From Treponema sp. (GTDB lineage: Bacteria > Spirochaetota > Spirochaetia > Treponematales > Treponemataceae), in NCBI GenBank assembly GCA_024695475.1, contig JAILIC010000077.1, positions 1 through 58,062 of the forward strand: a stretch of DNA of 58,062 nt, given 5' to 3'. Positions 27,850-37,158 of the stretch are shown here, piece after piece. Both the position numbers and the translations under genes were made by a program. A model generated the notes under the pieces. It was given only the letters and a program-made list of their open reading frames with translations, did not search any database and was not told the DNA's origin. Every line of letters begins with the position of its first letter. Position 1 is the first letter of the stretch.

Positions 27850-28494
27850 TTAGTTAAACAACAGTTTATGATCGGCAAAACTATAATATGATTGACGTCC
27901 TATGATGAGATGATCCAATAATGAAATCCCGAGAATCTGCGATGCTTTGATGAGTATCTGTGTTGTTTCGATATCTTCATTTGAAGGTGCTGTATTACCA
28001 GATGGATGATTATGGCAGACAATTATAGCTGCAGCATGATCTGTCAATGCCTCGCTAAAGATTTCACGGGGATGTATGAGTGTACGATTGAGAGTGCCGA
28101 TTGAGATGACACGGATCTTTATTATTTCATGGGCGCCATTAAGCGTAATGGCTAAAAAATGTTCTTTTTGTTCGATTGCATATTGTTGTACATAGGGGAG
28201 TATGTCCTCTGGCTTTTTAATAGGGCTTTGTAGATGTTTTGTGTATCTGCGTCCTAACTCAATGGATGCGGCTAGTGCCAAGGCTCTGCTTGTCCCGATC
28301 CCCTTGATGGTTAATAAGTTTTGGACTATTTGATTGTCATTTGTTCCATGAAGGACAGAAATGACTCGTGCTGCGAGTTGTTGTATTGGTACCCCTTTTA
28401 TACCTTTACCGAGAATGAGCATAATGAGCTCCTCATCGGTGGGATAAGAGATACCTTGTTTTAATACTTGCTCTCTAATATCAGGTTTTTTCAT
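27850..28494 (-). CDS. radC: RadC-family JAB1/MPN-domain protein
   Basis: This 214-residue protein has a helix-hairpin-helix (LLTIKGIGTSRAL) followed by the RadC JAMM metalloprotease-like domain, with the metal site in HNHPSGNTAPSNED. The biochemical role of RadC is not settled. AAGGA is eight bases from the ATG at 28494; the frame continues open upstream but that extension lacks family similarity. Confidence 0.9.
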   Translation of the reverse strand: MKKPDIREQVLKQGISYPTDEELIMLILGKGIKGVPIQQLAARVISVLHGTNDNQIVQNLLTIKGIGTSRALALAASIELGRRYTKHLQSPIKKPEDILPYVQQYAIEQKEHFLAITLNGAHEIIKIRVISIGTLNRTLIHPREIFSEALTDHAAAIIVCHNHPSGNTAPSNEDIETTQILIKASQILGISLLDHLIIGRQSYYSFADHKLLFN

Positions 28495-28610
28495 ATATGA
28501 TTCCTTAATAATTGCTGTGATAGCGGTTGTACAGGAGATACGTCTCCTCATATATATATAGGAACCATGTATGAATAAAGAGGAAGTATTTTTTGCTAAT
28601 TTAGTAAAAA

Positions 28611-29312
28611 TTATCCGATTCTTGTTCCGATACAATCTTTGTCATCTAAAATATCACGTATATTTTTGATATTTTTACCAGATGCACAAATGACTGTGAG
28701 CTTTAATGATTCCGCCTTTTTGCTTGCGATCGGATCAAATGGGGTGTTTTTACCAGGAGTCCATTCGTCACCAACCATTTTACGGAAGTCTGCCCATGAA
28801 ATGCTGTCTATTGGTTTTGCATCAGGGTTTTTGCGTGGGTCATCAGTATAAACCTTTTCGATATTTGAGAGATTTACAACAGTATCTGCATGAAATTTTT
28901 CTGCTAAAAGTACAGCATCGGTATCGGTTGAAAATCCAGGCTTCCATCCTGCGGCAACAAGAATGCGTCCTTCAAATGTGGTTACTGTTGTTGGGTTATA
29001 GACTACATCTTGTGGACATAAATCGCCAAATACAGCTTTGAGTAATTGTGCATTGAGACGGGTTGCCATGATGCCAATCCAGTCTGCCGCATCATTGTCA
29101 TTTTTTGTTGGCAAAGAATTATCGTCGATGATGTTTCGATATGCTTGCTGATAGACTCTTGCTGGTGCACCACCTCCGACAACAAGTATGAGCTTGCGTT
29201 CTTTGTCTTCATCAAGCCATGAACAGACCATTGCTGCAAATTCTTTGAGAAATGAAGTATCAGGTGAATCAGGGACAACGATTGATCCACCAACAGATAG
29301 TACTTTTGTCAT
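28611..29312 (-). CDS. pyrH: UMP kinase, archaeal/spirochaete type
   Basis: This 233-residue amino-acid-kinase-fold enzyme phosphorylates UMP to UDP. Visible segments include LSVGGSIVVP at the start, the VVGGGAPARVYQQA nucleotide loop, GWKPGFSTDTDAVLLAE and NLSNIEKVYTDDPRKNPDA. It lacks the usual bacterial PyrH N terminus and resembles the archaeal-type enzymes that some spirochaetes carry. GGAG precedes the ATG. Confidence 0.9.
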   Translation of the reverse strand: MTKVLSVGGSIVVPDSPDTSFLKEFAAMVCSWLDEDKERKLILVVGGGAPARVYQQAYRNIIDDNSLPTKNDNDAADWIGIMATRLNAQLLKAVFGDLCPQDVVYNPTTVTTFEGRILVAAGWKPGFSTDTDAVLLAEKFHADTVVNLSNIEKVYTDDPRKNPDAKPIDSISWADFRKMVGDEWTPGKNTPFDPIASKKAESLKLTVICASGKNIKNIRDILDDKDCIGTRIG

Positions 29313-29351
29313 GTGCGATATCTCCTTGTTATATCGTTTTCTTGTATAAGT

Positions 29352-31055
29352 TTAGTATACACCTAAAATAGCCGGTGCGTTCCAAAAAGAACTGTATCGG
29401 TCTGCACCTGCGGTAGCTTCTTCCCAAATGGATTGCAGGGCATAGCTACGAGGACGGTATACGGTTTTATTATTTACTAATGCAGGTTTTATGGCATTCC
29501 AGGTTTCTGAAAATATGATATGTTGGGAATCAATATTGCCAAAATAGTATTGTCTTGCATTTTGTAGAGGCTTAAACATTTTATATGACAGTCCTGCTCC
29601 CAATGCAGGATCTACAGGAACCCATCCGTAGTTTTCGATATAGAATTCACACCACCAATGATTGTGGGTCAGCATGTTTACATCTACAAAGATACCGCTC
29701 ATTACTTTTGCGGGTATTCCGAGGCTACGTAGAAGTGCTGTATATATGATAGCAAAGTCATAAGCATCGCCTTGCTTATCTGTCAAAAGATCGAGTGGTG
29801 AAATATCTCCAGAGCGTATACGAGATTGCAAGGTAAAATTGTCAAGCATGTAGTCGTAGATACTTTTTGCCTGCCGATAGGGATTTTTATCCTTTTTAAC
29901 GATTGTAGAGCTGAGCTTTTGTATTGATTGCGAATTGCTCGGTATGATGGTATCAGGCTGTGTGTAGGTGGTATACAGCAAGCGCTTTTTATTTGAAAAG
30001 CCTGCAACTTTTGCGGTATTTATTTGTGTGGATACTGCATAAACAGATACCATAAAGTTATGGGTAAAGCGCTTTTTATTGTTTTCAAAATCAGCAAAAC
30101 GTACCTGATGGATAACGGTATTTCGATAGTTTTGCAATACAGGAGTAGGAATACTTTCTGTCATTTCAACAACCGGTTGAGTTGATGTAATGATAGGACG
30201 TGGAATGTGCAAGGTAAGAGAACTGTCGTCAGTTGATTGTGCATTTGATATGTCAGTTGCTATTTGCAAAACATAAGAACGCCCTTCAGAAAATGTTTTG
30301 GTACCATATGTATCATTTATCTGTATTTTTTGTACCGGTGAGGTGCCTTTTGATGTTTTGACATAGATAGTACCACTTATCGCTCCATCAGGAACACGGA
30401 CTCTGATTTCGGAATCAGTCCAATACTCATAATCAAAATTTGCAGCATTTGCGGCTACGGATATTCGCTCAGAGGAGAAGCCATCGTTAGCAAGAGTTTC
30501 ATATTTTGTTTTGAATACTACTGATGATGTTCCTCTGCTGTCGCCAAAATTACTGCCTACTAATGTCAGTAACTGTCCAACATTTGCTATAGTAGGAGAA
30601 ATGGTGTCGATGACTGGTACCGTTGTCTTGGGGTTGTTTCTGACCATGGTAGGAATATTTGCTTGATTTGCAAACATGACTGGTTGTGAGGTTTTGCCAC
30701 CTACGGTAACAGTGACCAATCCATCTTGTACATTTGCAGGGAGTACGATTTTTATTTCATCTTTTGTCCAAAGAAGATAACTGCTTGAGGTTAATCGTTC
30801 TTTTCCTATTTCTACGTAGCCATTGTCTGTCATGGAACCAAAATGACTACCATGGAGTATGACGATATCACCGGGCGAACCAACTGATGGATAAATACTT
30901 TCGATATAGGGAATATGCTTTGAGTATAGAGAAATAATCGATAATATCGAAAATACTATACCACCAAATAGTATCCAGCAGAGCATACGCAGTGTTGGAT
31001 ATTTTCGTAAGAGATAAGAGAGTGTTAATTTGTTTTGTTGCGATTCTTTGTTCAC
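29352..31055 (-). CDS. Membrane-anchored IPT/TIG-repeat protein with transglutaminase-like domain lacking the catalytic Cys
   Basis: This 567-residue protein has one N-terminal membrane helix (about residues 22-44), then two IPT/TIG immunoglobulin-like domains (SIYPSVGSPGDIVILHG and TISPTIANVGQLLTLVG), a beta-rich region, and a C-terminal transglutaminase-like fold. The usual GxCxDFA active-site segment reads GDAYDFA here, so the nucleophilic cysteine is Ala, while the His (HNHWWCEF) and Asp (WVPVDPA) remain. It is probably a binding or scaffold protein, not an enzyme. Its start overlaps the anti-sigma stop by four bases (ATGA), making it the third gene of the sigma operon. Confidence 0.8.
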   Translation of the reverse strand: MNKESQQNKLTLSYLLRKYPTLRMLCWILFGGIVFSILSIISLYSKHIPYIESIYPSVGSPGDIVILHGSHFGSMTDNGYVEIGKERLTSSSYLLWTKDEIKIVLPANVQDGLVTVTVGGKTSQPVMFANQANIPTMVRNNPKTTVPVIDTISPTIANVGQLLTLVGSNFGDSRGTSSVVFKTKYETLANDGFSSERISVAANAANFDYEYWTDSEIRVRVPDGAISGTIYVKTSKGTSPVQKIQINDTYGTKTFSEGRSYVLQIATDISNAQSTDDSSLTLHIPRPIITSTQPVVEMTESIPTPVLQNYRNTVIHQVRFADFENNKKRFTHNFMVSVYAVSTQINTAKVAGFSNKKRLLYTTYTQPDTIIPSNSQSIQKLSSTIVKKDKNPYRQAKSIYDYMLDNFTLQSRIRSGDISPLDLLTDKQGDAYDFAIIYTALLRSLGIPAKVMSGIFVDVNMLTHNHWWCEFYIENYGWVPVDPALGAGLSYKMFKPLQNARQYYFGNIDSQHIIFSETWNAIKPALVNNKTVYRPRSYALQSIWEEATAGADRYSSFWNAPAILGVY

Positions 31056-31780
31056 TTTTGTATAGACGTTGCTGACTGTGGAGTATCGATTATCAAAGGA
31101 ATACCTGTCATGTGTGGAATCTCAATTCTGAGAGGAAGTACGTCTTCGTCCTTAAATTCAGGACGGAATACGTCAATACCAGTAAGTGCTGCACCAATTG
31201 TGTTATTTTGTCTATATGTATTTTGATTTGAAGGAAAACTTGCAAATTGTGCAGTGAGTGATGAATCCATGGTGTCAGGAGTAGAACTCTGGTCAAATAA
31301 GGATGTCAGGGCTCTGTGTGGTAGATTTCCATTGACTATGACATTACTTTCAGTAATCGGAGTTGGCTGTTGTCTTGAGATAGCAATGACATTGTTGTTT
31401 TGTTGTGCCATTGGTACTTTATTATGTAAGCGCAGTGGAACAACAAGGGCAAATATAGCTGCAGCTGCAACTGCTGGGATGGTCCATTTAACAATCGTAA
31501 ATGGAACGATTTTACGTGGATTTTCTGAATACCGCGTTATAGAACTATATTTGAGTCGGGATTGCAGACGATCAAAACTCTGATCAAGCACATGCTTGTC
31601 TAATGACAGAGATTGTGCGTCTGCGGAAAGTAACGAACGCAATTGTTTAAGTTTTTCCAATTGTGCACGGCATTTTTCACATGTTTGTAGATGTGCTTCG
31701 TACTCACCGACATATTGTGCAGGGAGTTCATTATCGAGATAAATCGAATGAATATCTTTTTCAGGACAAGTAAACATCAT
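31052..31780 (-). CDS. Zinc-finger transmembrane anti-sigma factor
   Basis: This 242-residue protein has an N-terminal anti-sigma domain with a zinc motif (HLQTCEKC), a single membrane helix at about residues 95-118 (WTIPAVAAAAIFALVV), and an extracytoplasmic tail. This is the usual layout of ZAS anti-sigma factors that hold an ECF sigma at the membrane. It overlaps the sigma gene by 20 bases and the following IPT gene by four. Family-specific identity is low, as normal for anti-sigma factors. Confidence 0.85.
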   Translation of the reverse strand: MMFTCPEKDIHSIYLDNELPAQYVGEYEAHLQTCEKCRAQLEKLKQLRSLLSADAQSLSLDKHVLDQSFDRLQSRLKYSSITRYSENPRKIVPFTIVKWTIPAVAAAAIFALVVPLRLHNKVPMAQQNNNVIAISRQQPTPITESNVIVNGNLPHRALTSLFDQSSTPDTMDSSLTAQFASFPSNQNTYRQNNTIGAALTGIDVFRPEFKDEDVLPLRIEIPHMTGIPLIIDTPQSATSIQK

Positions 31781-32327
31781 CTTCTCCTAACAATGACATT
31801 AGTTTTTCACGTGCTCGGAAAACCCGAACTTTTACGTTTCCTTCTGTAATGCCAAGTACTTTTCCAATTTCCTTATAATTCAAGTCGCCATATTCACGCA
31901 ATATCAGCACTTCTTTGAGATGTGTCGGTAGCTTGTTTAAAGCTTCTTGAGCCAATTTTACTGTCTCTGACTTTAATAAATCAGTTTCTCCAGAATCCTG
32001 ATGTCTATGGTCTTCGTGTAATGCTTTTTCATATGCTTTGCGTTCCCTTTGTTTACGCTTTACATAATTTAAAGATGCATTTTTAACGACACGTATTAAC
32101 CAGAATTTTGCATCATTTAATGAAGGAAATACCAAGCCCTTTTCATTCGCTTTAATAAGCGAGTCATGTACAAGATCTTCGGCAGCTTCCTCGTCATTGA
32201 CGATTTTGTACGAGATCTTGTACAAAAGGGACATTGTTCCATCATATATTGCTCTGAAGTCAGTAGGATCTGCGGCATTAAATGTATGTTCACAATTGCT
32301 CTGACTTTCCGCCTTACTATAAAACAC
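31761..32327 (-). CDS. ECF RNA polymerase sigma factor (RpoE-like)
   Basis: This 188-residue group IV sigma factor has region 2 (YKISYKIVNDEEAAEDLVHD, then FWLIRVVKNASLNYVKRKQR) binding the -10 element and region 4 (LPTHLKEVLILREYGDLNY, GITEGNVKVRVFRAREKL) binding the -35 element. It heads an operon with its anti-sigma factor and an IPT/transglutaminase-like protein, so the signal is probably an envelope condition. Its own promoter was not identified with confidence. Confidence 0.93.
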   Translation of the reverse strand: MFYSKAESQSNCEHTFNAADPTDFRAIYDGTMSLLYKISYKIVNDEEAAEDLVHDSLIKANEKGLVFPSLNDAKFWLIRVVKNASLNYVKRKQRERKAYEKALHEDHRHQDSGETDLLKSETVKLAQEALNKLPTHLKEVLILREYGDLNYKEIGKVLGITEGNVKVRVFRAREKLMSLLGEDDVYLS

Positions 32328-32354
32328 AGAGTCTCCTAAACGTTACAAAAAAAA

Positions 32355-33842
32355 TTAACTTCGCTTCCAGATAGGACCGTTCGGAGTATCTGTAATAATA
32401 ATACCTTTTGCTGCCAAATCGTTACGGATTTGATCTGCTTTTGCGAAATCTTTAGCTTTTTTTGCTGCGGTACGTTCTGCAACAAGTGCAGTTATTGCAT
32501 TTGCCTCTGGATCTCCTTCATGGGAATCAAGAGAAACAGTTGCGGTACTTGTTGCATTAAGGGTCTTTGCTTCATCTTCGAGTTTTAGGGCAAGAACGCT
32601 ATCCATTTTTCTGACGACAGCAAGTGTATCTGATGGAGAAATAGAAGCATCTTTTATTGCCATTTGCAACTGACTAAGTGCCTGTGGGGTAGACAAGTCG
32701 TTTTCGAGGGCAGCTGTAAAGTTTGTCAGGTACTGTTTTGCTTTGTCGGAAATATTTTTAATGTCAGTGGCAGTATTTTTTGAGGTGACTAAAAGCTTTG
32801 CTACACGTTGTACCAATGATTTGCGTGCATTTTTTGCAGAGTCCATGGCGTTCCATGAGAACATAACTTGACTTCGGTAGTGTGCACCTAATAGGAAAAA
32901 TCGGTAGTCGAGTGCATCATACCCTTTATCTATGAGTGTCTGTAATGTAAGGAAGTTGCCGGCAGATTTTGACATTTTACCTGCTTCTTGCTCTCCATTG
33001 GCATTTTTGTCTTTAGCAACAACGAGAAATTCATTATGAAGCCAGTAGTTTACCCATTTATGGCCAGTTGCACCTTCTGACTGAGCAATCTCGTTGGTGT
33101 GATGTACTGGGATGTGATCGATACCTCCGGTATGGATGTCAAACGTTTCGCCGAGGTATTTAATGCTCATTGCAGAACATTCGATATGCCAGCCTGGATA
33201 ACCTCGTCCCCAAGGACTATCCCATACTAATGCTTGATTTTCAAATTTAGATTTAGTAAACCATAAGACAAAGTCATATGGATTGCGTTTGTTTTCATCT
33301 ACACCGACTCGTGCGCCAGCCTTGAGATCTTGCAGGTTGAGACCTGCAAGCTTACCATAATCAGGGAATGTAGTGACATCATAATAGAGATTTCCGCCTG
33401 ACATATAGGTATGTCCATTTGCTTCGATCTTTTGAATCAGTTTGATCATATCATCAACGTGTTCTGTTGCTTTGCAGACAACATCTGGATGACGGATATT
33501 AAGACGGTCTATATCTTTGAAAAAGGCCTCTGTGTAAAAATGGGCGACATCGAGAACTGACTGATGGCGTTCCTTTGCTGTCTTGAGCATTTTATCTTCA
33601 CCAGAATCGTTATCGCCTGAGAGGTGTCCAATATCAGTGATGTTCATAACGTGCTTGATGTTATAGCCAAGATATGAGAATGTTCTATCGAGAATGTCAA
33701 GAAATACATAAGCACGGAGATTTCCTATATGTGCATAGTTGTAAACGGTTGGACCGCAACCATAAAAGCCTGCAAATCCTGGAGTGATTGGAACAAAATC
33801 CTGTAACTCCCGCCCCATTGTATTGAATAAACGTAAACCCAT
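32355..33842 (-). CDS. cysS: Cysteinyl-tRNA synthetase
   Basis: This 495-residue class I synthetase has the zinc cysteine and HIGH-like site in GCGPTVYNYAHIGNLRAYV, the other zinc ligands in WHIECSAM and HHTNEIAQSE, and KMSKS near residue 290. The C-terminal DALR and anticodon-binding region is present. It lies just upstream of the sigma factor gene on the same strand (27-base gap) and diverges from murB. Confidence 0.97.
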   Translation of the reverse strand: MGLRLFNTMGRELQDFVPITPGFAGFYGCGPTVYNYAHIGNLRAYVFLDILDRTFSYLGYNIKHVMNITDIGHLSGDNDSGEDKMLKTAKERHQSVLDVAHFYTEAFFKDIDRLNIRHPDVVCKATEHVDDMIKLIQKIEANGHTYMSGGNLYYDVTTFPDYGKLAGLNLQDLKAGARVGVDENKRNPYDFVLWFTKSKFENQALVWDSPWGRGYPGWHIECSAMSIKYLGETFDIHTGGIDHIPVHHTNEIAQSEGATGHKWVNYWLHNEFLVVAKDKNANGEQEAGKMSKSAGNFLTLQTLIDKGYDALDYRFFLLGAHYRSQVMFSWNAMDSAKNARKSLVQRVAKLLVTSKNTATDIKNISDKAKQYLTNFTAALENDLSTPQALSQLQMAIKDASISPSDTLAVVRKMDSVLALKLEDEAKTLNATSTATVSLDSHEGDPEANAITALVAERTAAKKAKDFAKADQIRNDLAAKGIIITDTPNGPIWKRS

Positions 33843-33936
33843 AAGATTCTCTCCTTTTTTATAAAATGATTGGCATAAGTCGCGGGTATAAAATTAATGC
33901 TCGCAATAAAACTGGCAATGCAGTATACTTCACTAT

Positions 33937-34899
33937 ATGTTGTATACTCTACGGGAAATAGCTGAAAAATTCAAGATAAACCAAGATTTCCATGGAGCCG
34001 TTTTATATGATGTGCCGATGTCTTTACGTACCACTTTTAAAGTGGGGGGACTTGCTCCGTTACTTATTGAGCCAGAAGATGAAGAATCTTTGCTCTTTGT
34101 TGTAAAGATCTGTAAAAAAGAAAAAATCCCTTTTTTTGTACTTGGTGGTGGAAGTAATATTGTTGTCTCTGATGAAGGTTTTGATGGCATTGTGATTGCT
34201 ACCCGTAGGATGCAGGCAATCACTGTTGTTTCTGATACAGGAAAAACTGTACAGCTTTCATGTGGTGCAGGAGCTACCATGCAGCAGCTGGTTTCATTCT
34301 GTACTAATAATGGTTTTTCGGGTATCGAGCCTTTTTCAGGACTTCCAGGCTCTGTTGGTGGTGCAGCCTTTATGAATGCACGGTGTTTTGATTTATCGTT
34401 TAGCGATGCTGCAGGAACTATAAGGTATGTTGATCCTGATGATTGTGTTGTAAAGGAGCTTCCTTTTACGGCATCTGATTGGGATTACAAAAAGTCTCCG
34501 TTTACAGGTACTCGATTTATCATAACGTGTGTATCCGTGACGGTACAATCATCTGGTGTTGTAGATCATGACTCGATAGAAAAAAAATGTGCAGAGTATG
34601 TAGCTCAGCGCATTGCTAAGGGGCATTTTAAATATCCTTGTGCAGGTAGTGTTTTTAAGAATAATCATGCTTTTGGTGCTCCTACTGGTAAATTAATTGA
34701 TGATGTGGGGTTAAAAGGATATGCTATTGGAGGTGCACAAATTGCACCGTGGCATGGTAATATAATTATAAATACGGGTGGAGCTACTCAATCTGATATA
34801 CAAAAACTGGTTGAGTATGTTACGTCTGTGGTTAAAGAAAAAACTGGATTTATTTTAGAGCCAGAAATTATCTTTTGTGGAAAAAAGTCGATAATATAA
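33937..34899 (+). CDS. murB: UDP-N-acetylenolpyruvoylglucosamine reductase
   Basis: This 320-residue MurB reduces UDP-GlcNAc-enolpyruvate to UDP-MurNAc with NADPH and FAD. Family motifs are TTFKVGG, LGGGSNIVVSDEGFDGIVI, GIEPFSGLPGSVGGAAFMNA, the catalytic serine region FKYPCAGSVFKN and the C-terminal FILEPEI glutamate. It is the short type II-like form. The ATG at 33937 has no obvious Shine-Dalgarno. Confidence 0.95.
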   Translation: MLYTLREIAEKFKINQDFHGAVLYDVPMSLRTTFKVGGLAPLLIEPEDEESLLFVVKICKKEKIPFFVLGGGSNIVVSDEGFDGIVIATRRMQAITVVSDTGKTVQLSCGAGATMQQLVSFCTNNGFSGIEPFSGLPGSVGGAAFMNARCFDLSFSDAAGTIRYVDPDDCVVKELPFTASDWDYKKSPFTGTRFIITCVSVTVQSSGVVDHDSIEKKCAEYVAQRIAKGHFKYPCAGSVFKNNHAFGAPTGKLIDDVGLKGYAIGGAQIAPWHGNIIINTGGATQSDIQKLVEYVTSVVKEKTGFILEPEIIFCGKKSII

Positions 34900-34941
34900 G
34901 CATAAGAAACTACCTTTTATTTGTATGGGAACGTAGGAAAA

Positions 34942-36138
34942 ATGTTACAATTAGCATTCGTCAGTTATCAAAAAGGCGCATATATCCTGATTGAGGGCAA
35001 GTCTAATTACGATAGATTCTATATAATTCAAAAAGGCCAGGTACAGTGTTACCGTGATAACAGTGGATCTGATGATGGAAAACAATTGCTTGGCCCAGGG
35101 GATTTTATCGGCGTTATTCCATGTATGTCTGGAAAGCCTAATCTTGAAACTGTTATTGCTGTGACGGATGTAGTTTGTATTGCTGTCAGAAAGGATCAAT
35201 ATTCTGAGCTTATAGCTAATAATACCCCTGTTGCTATGAAGATCATTCGTACCTTTGCAAATAATATGCGTATGGTTAATGAAAAATTGACCAAGCTGAC
35301 GCTCAAGAATGTGAGTGTAGATAGTCCTGAGCAGTTATTTGAAGTTGCTTCATATTATGAAAAAATCGGTAAACTGAATGTCGCTGTGTTTGGATACTAT
35401 CAGTATTTAAAGAGTTGCCCGACAGGTGTAAATGCGGATAAAGCAAAGAAGCGGTTTATTACTTTGAAACCTCGTACTCATGCAGTGTATTTTGAACCTA
35501 CTGCTGATTTGCAGCGTGTCTATCCTAAAGATACTATGATTATGTGCGAAAACCAGTACGGGGCAGAAATGTTTATCATACAATCAGGAAAGGTTAAAAT
35601 CTCGAAGGTTGTTGATGGTAATGAGGTTACACTTGCAGTCTTGAAGCCTGGCGATATGTTTGGTGAAATGGCTTTGATTGAAAATAAACCACGGTCAGCT
35701 AGTGCTATAGCTGAGGATCAGAGTCTTTTGATGACCGTAAACCGTAATAACTTTGATAAAATGGTTTCTACACAGCCACAATTGATTTCTCGGCTTACGA
35801 TAACTCTTGCAGAGCGTTTGTGGTCTATGGCTCGCCAGTTGGCTAATGCACGTTTGGGAGATCCTGTATTACGTTTGCTTGATATGCTTTCGCTTCAAGT
35901 TGAAAAAACTAAAATGCAGATCAACGGTAATCAGTATTTTACAAATCTTACTTTGGAAGATGTTGCAAATATGTGTGGTATTCCTCAGGATATTCAGGCA
36001 ATGTATTTGGCAAAGCTGGAAGAAGATGCTGATATCAAGATAAAAGAAGGCAAGATAATTATCACTGATTGTAAGGAATTGATGTCGAGATCTTTTTATT
36101 TCCGCAAATCGAGTGATAAGATTACTAGGGAACATTGA
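34942..36138 (+). CDS. Double cyclic-nucleotide-binding-domain (Crp/Fnr-like) protein
   Basis: This protein of about 398 residues has two cNMP-binding beta-rolls: one at about residues 5-110 (YIIQKGQVQCYRD, GPGDFIGVIP) and a second at about 180-300 (PGDMFGEMALIENKPRSASA, the canonical phosphate-binding cassette). A short helical spacer with TPR character separates them. The C-terminal 70 residues (LTLEDVANMCGIPQDIQ...IKIKEGKIIITD) look like a degenerate Crp winged helix, so DNA binding is possible. It is followed by an overlapping small gene. The ligand is unknown. Confidence 0.85.
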   Translation: MLQLAFVSYQKGAYILIEGKSNYDRFYIIQKGQVQCYRDNSGSDDGKQLLGPGDFIGVIPCMSGKPNLETVIAVTDVVCIAVRKDQYSELIANNTPVAMKIIRTFANNMRMVNEKLTKLTLKNVSVDSPEQLFEVASYYEKIGKLNVAVFGYYQYLKSCPTGVNADKAKKRFITLKPRTHAVYFEPTADLQRVYPKDTMIMCENQYGAEMFIIQSGKVKISKVVDGNEVTLAVLKPGDMFGEMALIENKPRSASAIAEDQSLLMTVNRNNFDKMVSTQPQLISRLTITLAERLWSMARQLANARLGDPVLRLLDMLSLQVEKTKMQINGNQYFTNLTLEDVANMCGIPQDIQAMYLAKLEEDADIKIKEGKIIITDCKELMSRSFYFRKSSDKITREH

Positions 36139-36680
36139 TGAAAAAAGTACTTACTTTTTTGGTTATAGCTGGTATAACTCTTGTTCGATTGTTTGCTGCG
36201 GATAATCTCCCTATGGGGTATAAGAATGTCCGTCTTGGAATGACTGTTGATGAAGTAAAAGAGACTCTCAAAAAAACTGCTGAGTTTGGTTATCATGGTG
36301 ATAGAGATGTATCTTTGCTCCCTGGCGAAAATCGAGTGCTTATAGAAACTGATGCTCTTGCAGGACATGTCATTTCGTATTTAGATCGCTGTTGGTTTCA
36401 ATTTTATGAAGATAAGTTATATATCATTACTTTAAATATGAATAAGGAAAAAGTTGATCATTATACGCTGTTTTCAACTTTGACTGAAAAATATGGCAAT
36501 CCAGTAGCATTGTCACCAGACAAGTCTGTATGGGAAAATGATGCAGTCCGGATGAGTTTGGAAAAGCCACTGACAATCAAGTATGTGGATATGAAAGTAT
36601 TTAATTCATTACAAGAAAAGTCTCTTGTTAATAAAGCTGCATCAGAACAAACTCGTGATATGTTTTTAGAGGGACTGTAA
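36138..36680 (+). CDS. Secreted hypothetical protein
   Basis: This 180-residue protein has a signal peptide (MKKVLTFLVIAGITLVRLFA, cleaved near ADN). The mature part contains YKNVRLGMTVDEVKETL, which resembles the recurring 'G.s.eev...l' start of SmpA/BamE-like or DUF4340-like small periplasmic domains, but I cannot place it firmly. Its ATG overlaps the TGA of the preceding gene (TGATG), so it is translationally coupled. The DUF192 lipoprotein gene follows at one base. Confidence 0.65.
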   Translation: MKKVLTFLVIAGITLVRLFAADNLPMGYKNVRLGMTVDEVKETLKKTAEFGYHGDRDVSLLPGENRVLIETDALAGHVISYLDRCWFQFYEDKLYIITLNMNKEKVDHYTLFSTLTEKYGNPVALSPDKSVWENDAVRMSLEKPLTIKYVDMKVFNSLQEKSLVNKAASEQTRDMFLEGL

Positions 36681-36681
36681 G

Positions 36682-37158
36682 ATGATGCATATAACGAGAG
36701 GTTATTCTTCGTTGTTTAAGCTTCTACTATGTATGTATGTGATAAATATCATTGCCGTGAGTATAGGAGCTTGCAGTCGAAATACATCATTAGAAAAAAA
36801 AGATTTGACTATTACTACGGCAGCTGGTGCAAGTATCGTAGTGCGAGCAGAAATTGCACGTACTGATAAAGAACGTGAGCATGGCTTTATGGAACGAAAA
36901 AACATACCTGATGGTACAGGTATGCTGTTTATATTTGAAAAAGATCAGATATTGAGTTTTTGGATGAAGAATACTCCTCATCCATTGTCAATTGCTTATT
37001 TGGATTCTTCTGGAAAGATACGCAATATATATGATATGACTCCGTATAGTTTAGCTCCTATACAGAGTACAGTATCAGTTAGGTATGCGCTTGAAGTACC
37101 GCAAGGTTGGTTTGACCGAGCAGGTATTCAAGTTGGTGATGTGGTATCAGGCTTCTAG
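36682..37158 (+). CDS. DUF192-family lipoprotein
   Basis: This 158-residue protein has an N-terminal signal and probable lipobox (SIGAC at about residue 31), then a complete DUF192 domain: REHGFMERKNIPDGTGMLFIF, SFWMKNTPHPLSIAYLD and the C-terminal YALEVPQGWFDRAGIQVGD. The family is widespread and extracytoplasmic, and its function is unknown. GAGGGA is placed for the ATG at 36682. Its end overlaps the convergent TPR gene by 12 bases. Confidence 0.85.
   Translation: MMHITRGYSSLFKLLLCMYVINIIAVSIGACSRNTSLEKKDLTITTAAGASIVVRAEIARTDKEREHGFMERKNIPDGTGMLFIFEKDQILSFWMKNTPHPLSIAYLDSSGKIRNIYDMTPYSLAPIQSTVSVRYALEVPQGWFDRAGIQVGDVVSGF

Noticed and set aside
28533..28548. Inverted repeat AGGAGA-TACG-TCTCCT upstream of radC
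   Set aside because: Arms are only six bases, no T-run follows on either strand and no match to a known operator was recognised; chance is a sufficient explanation.
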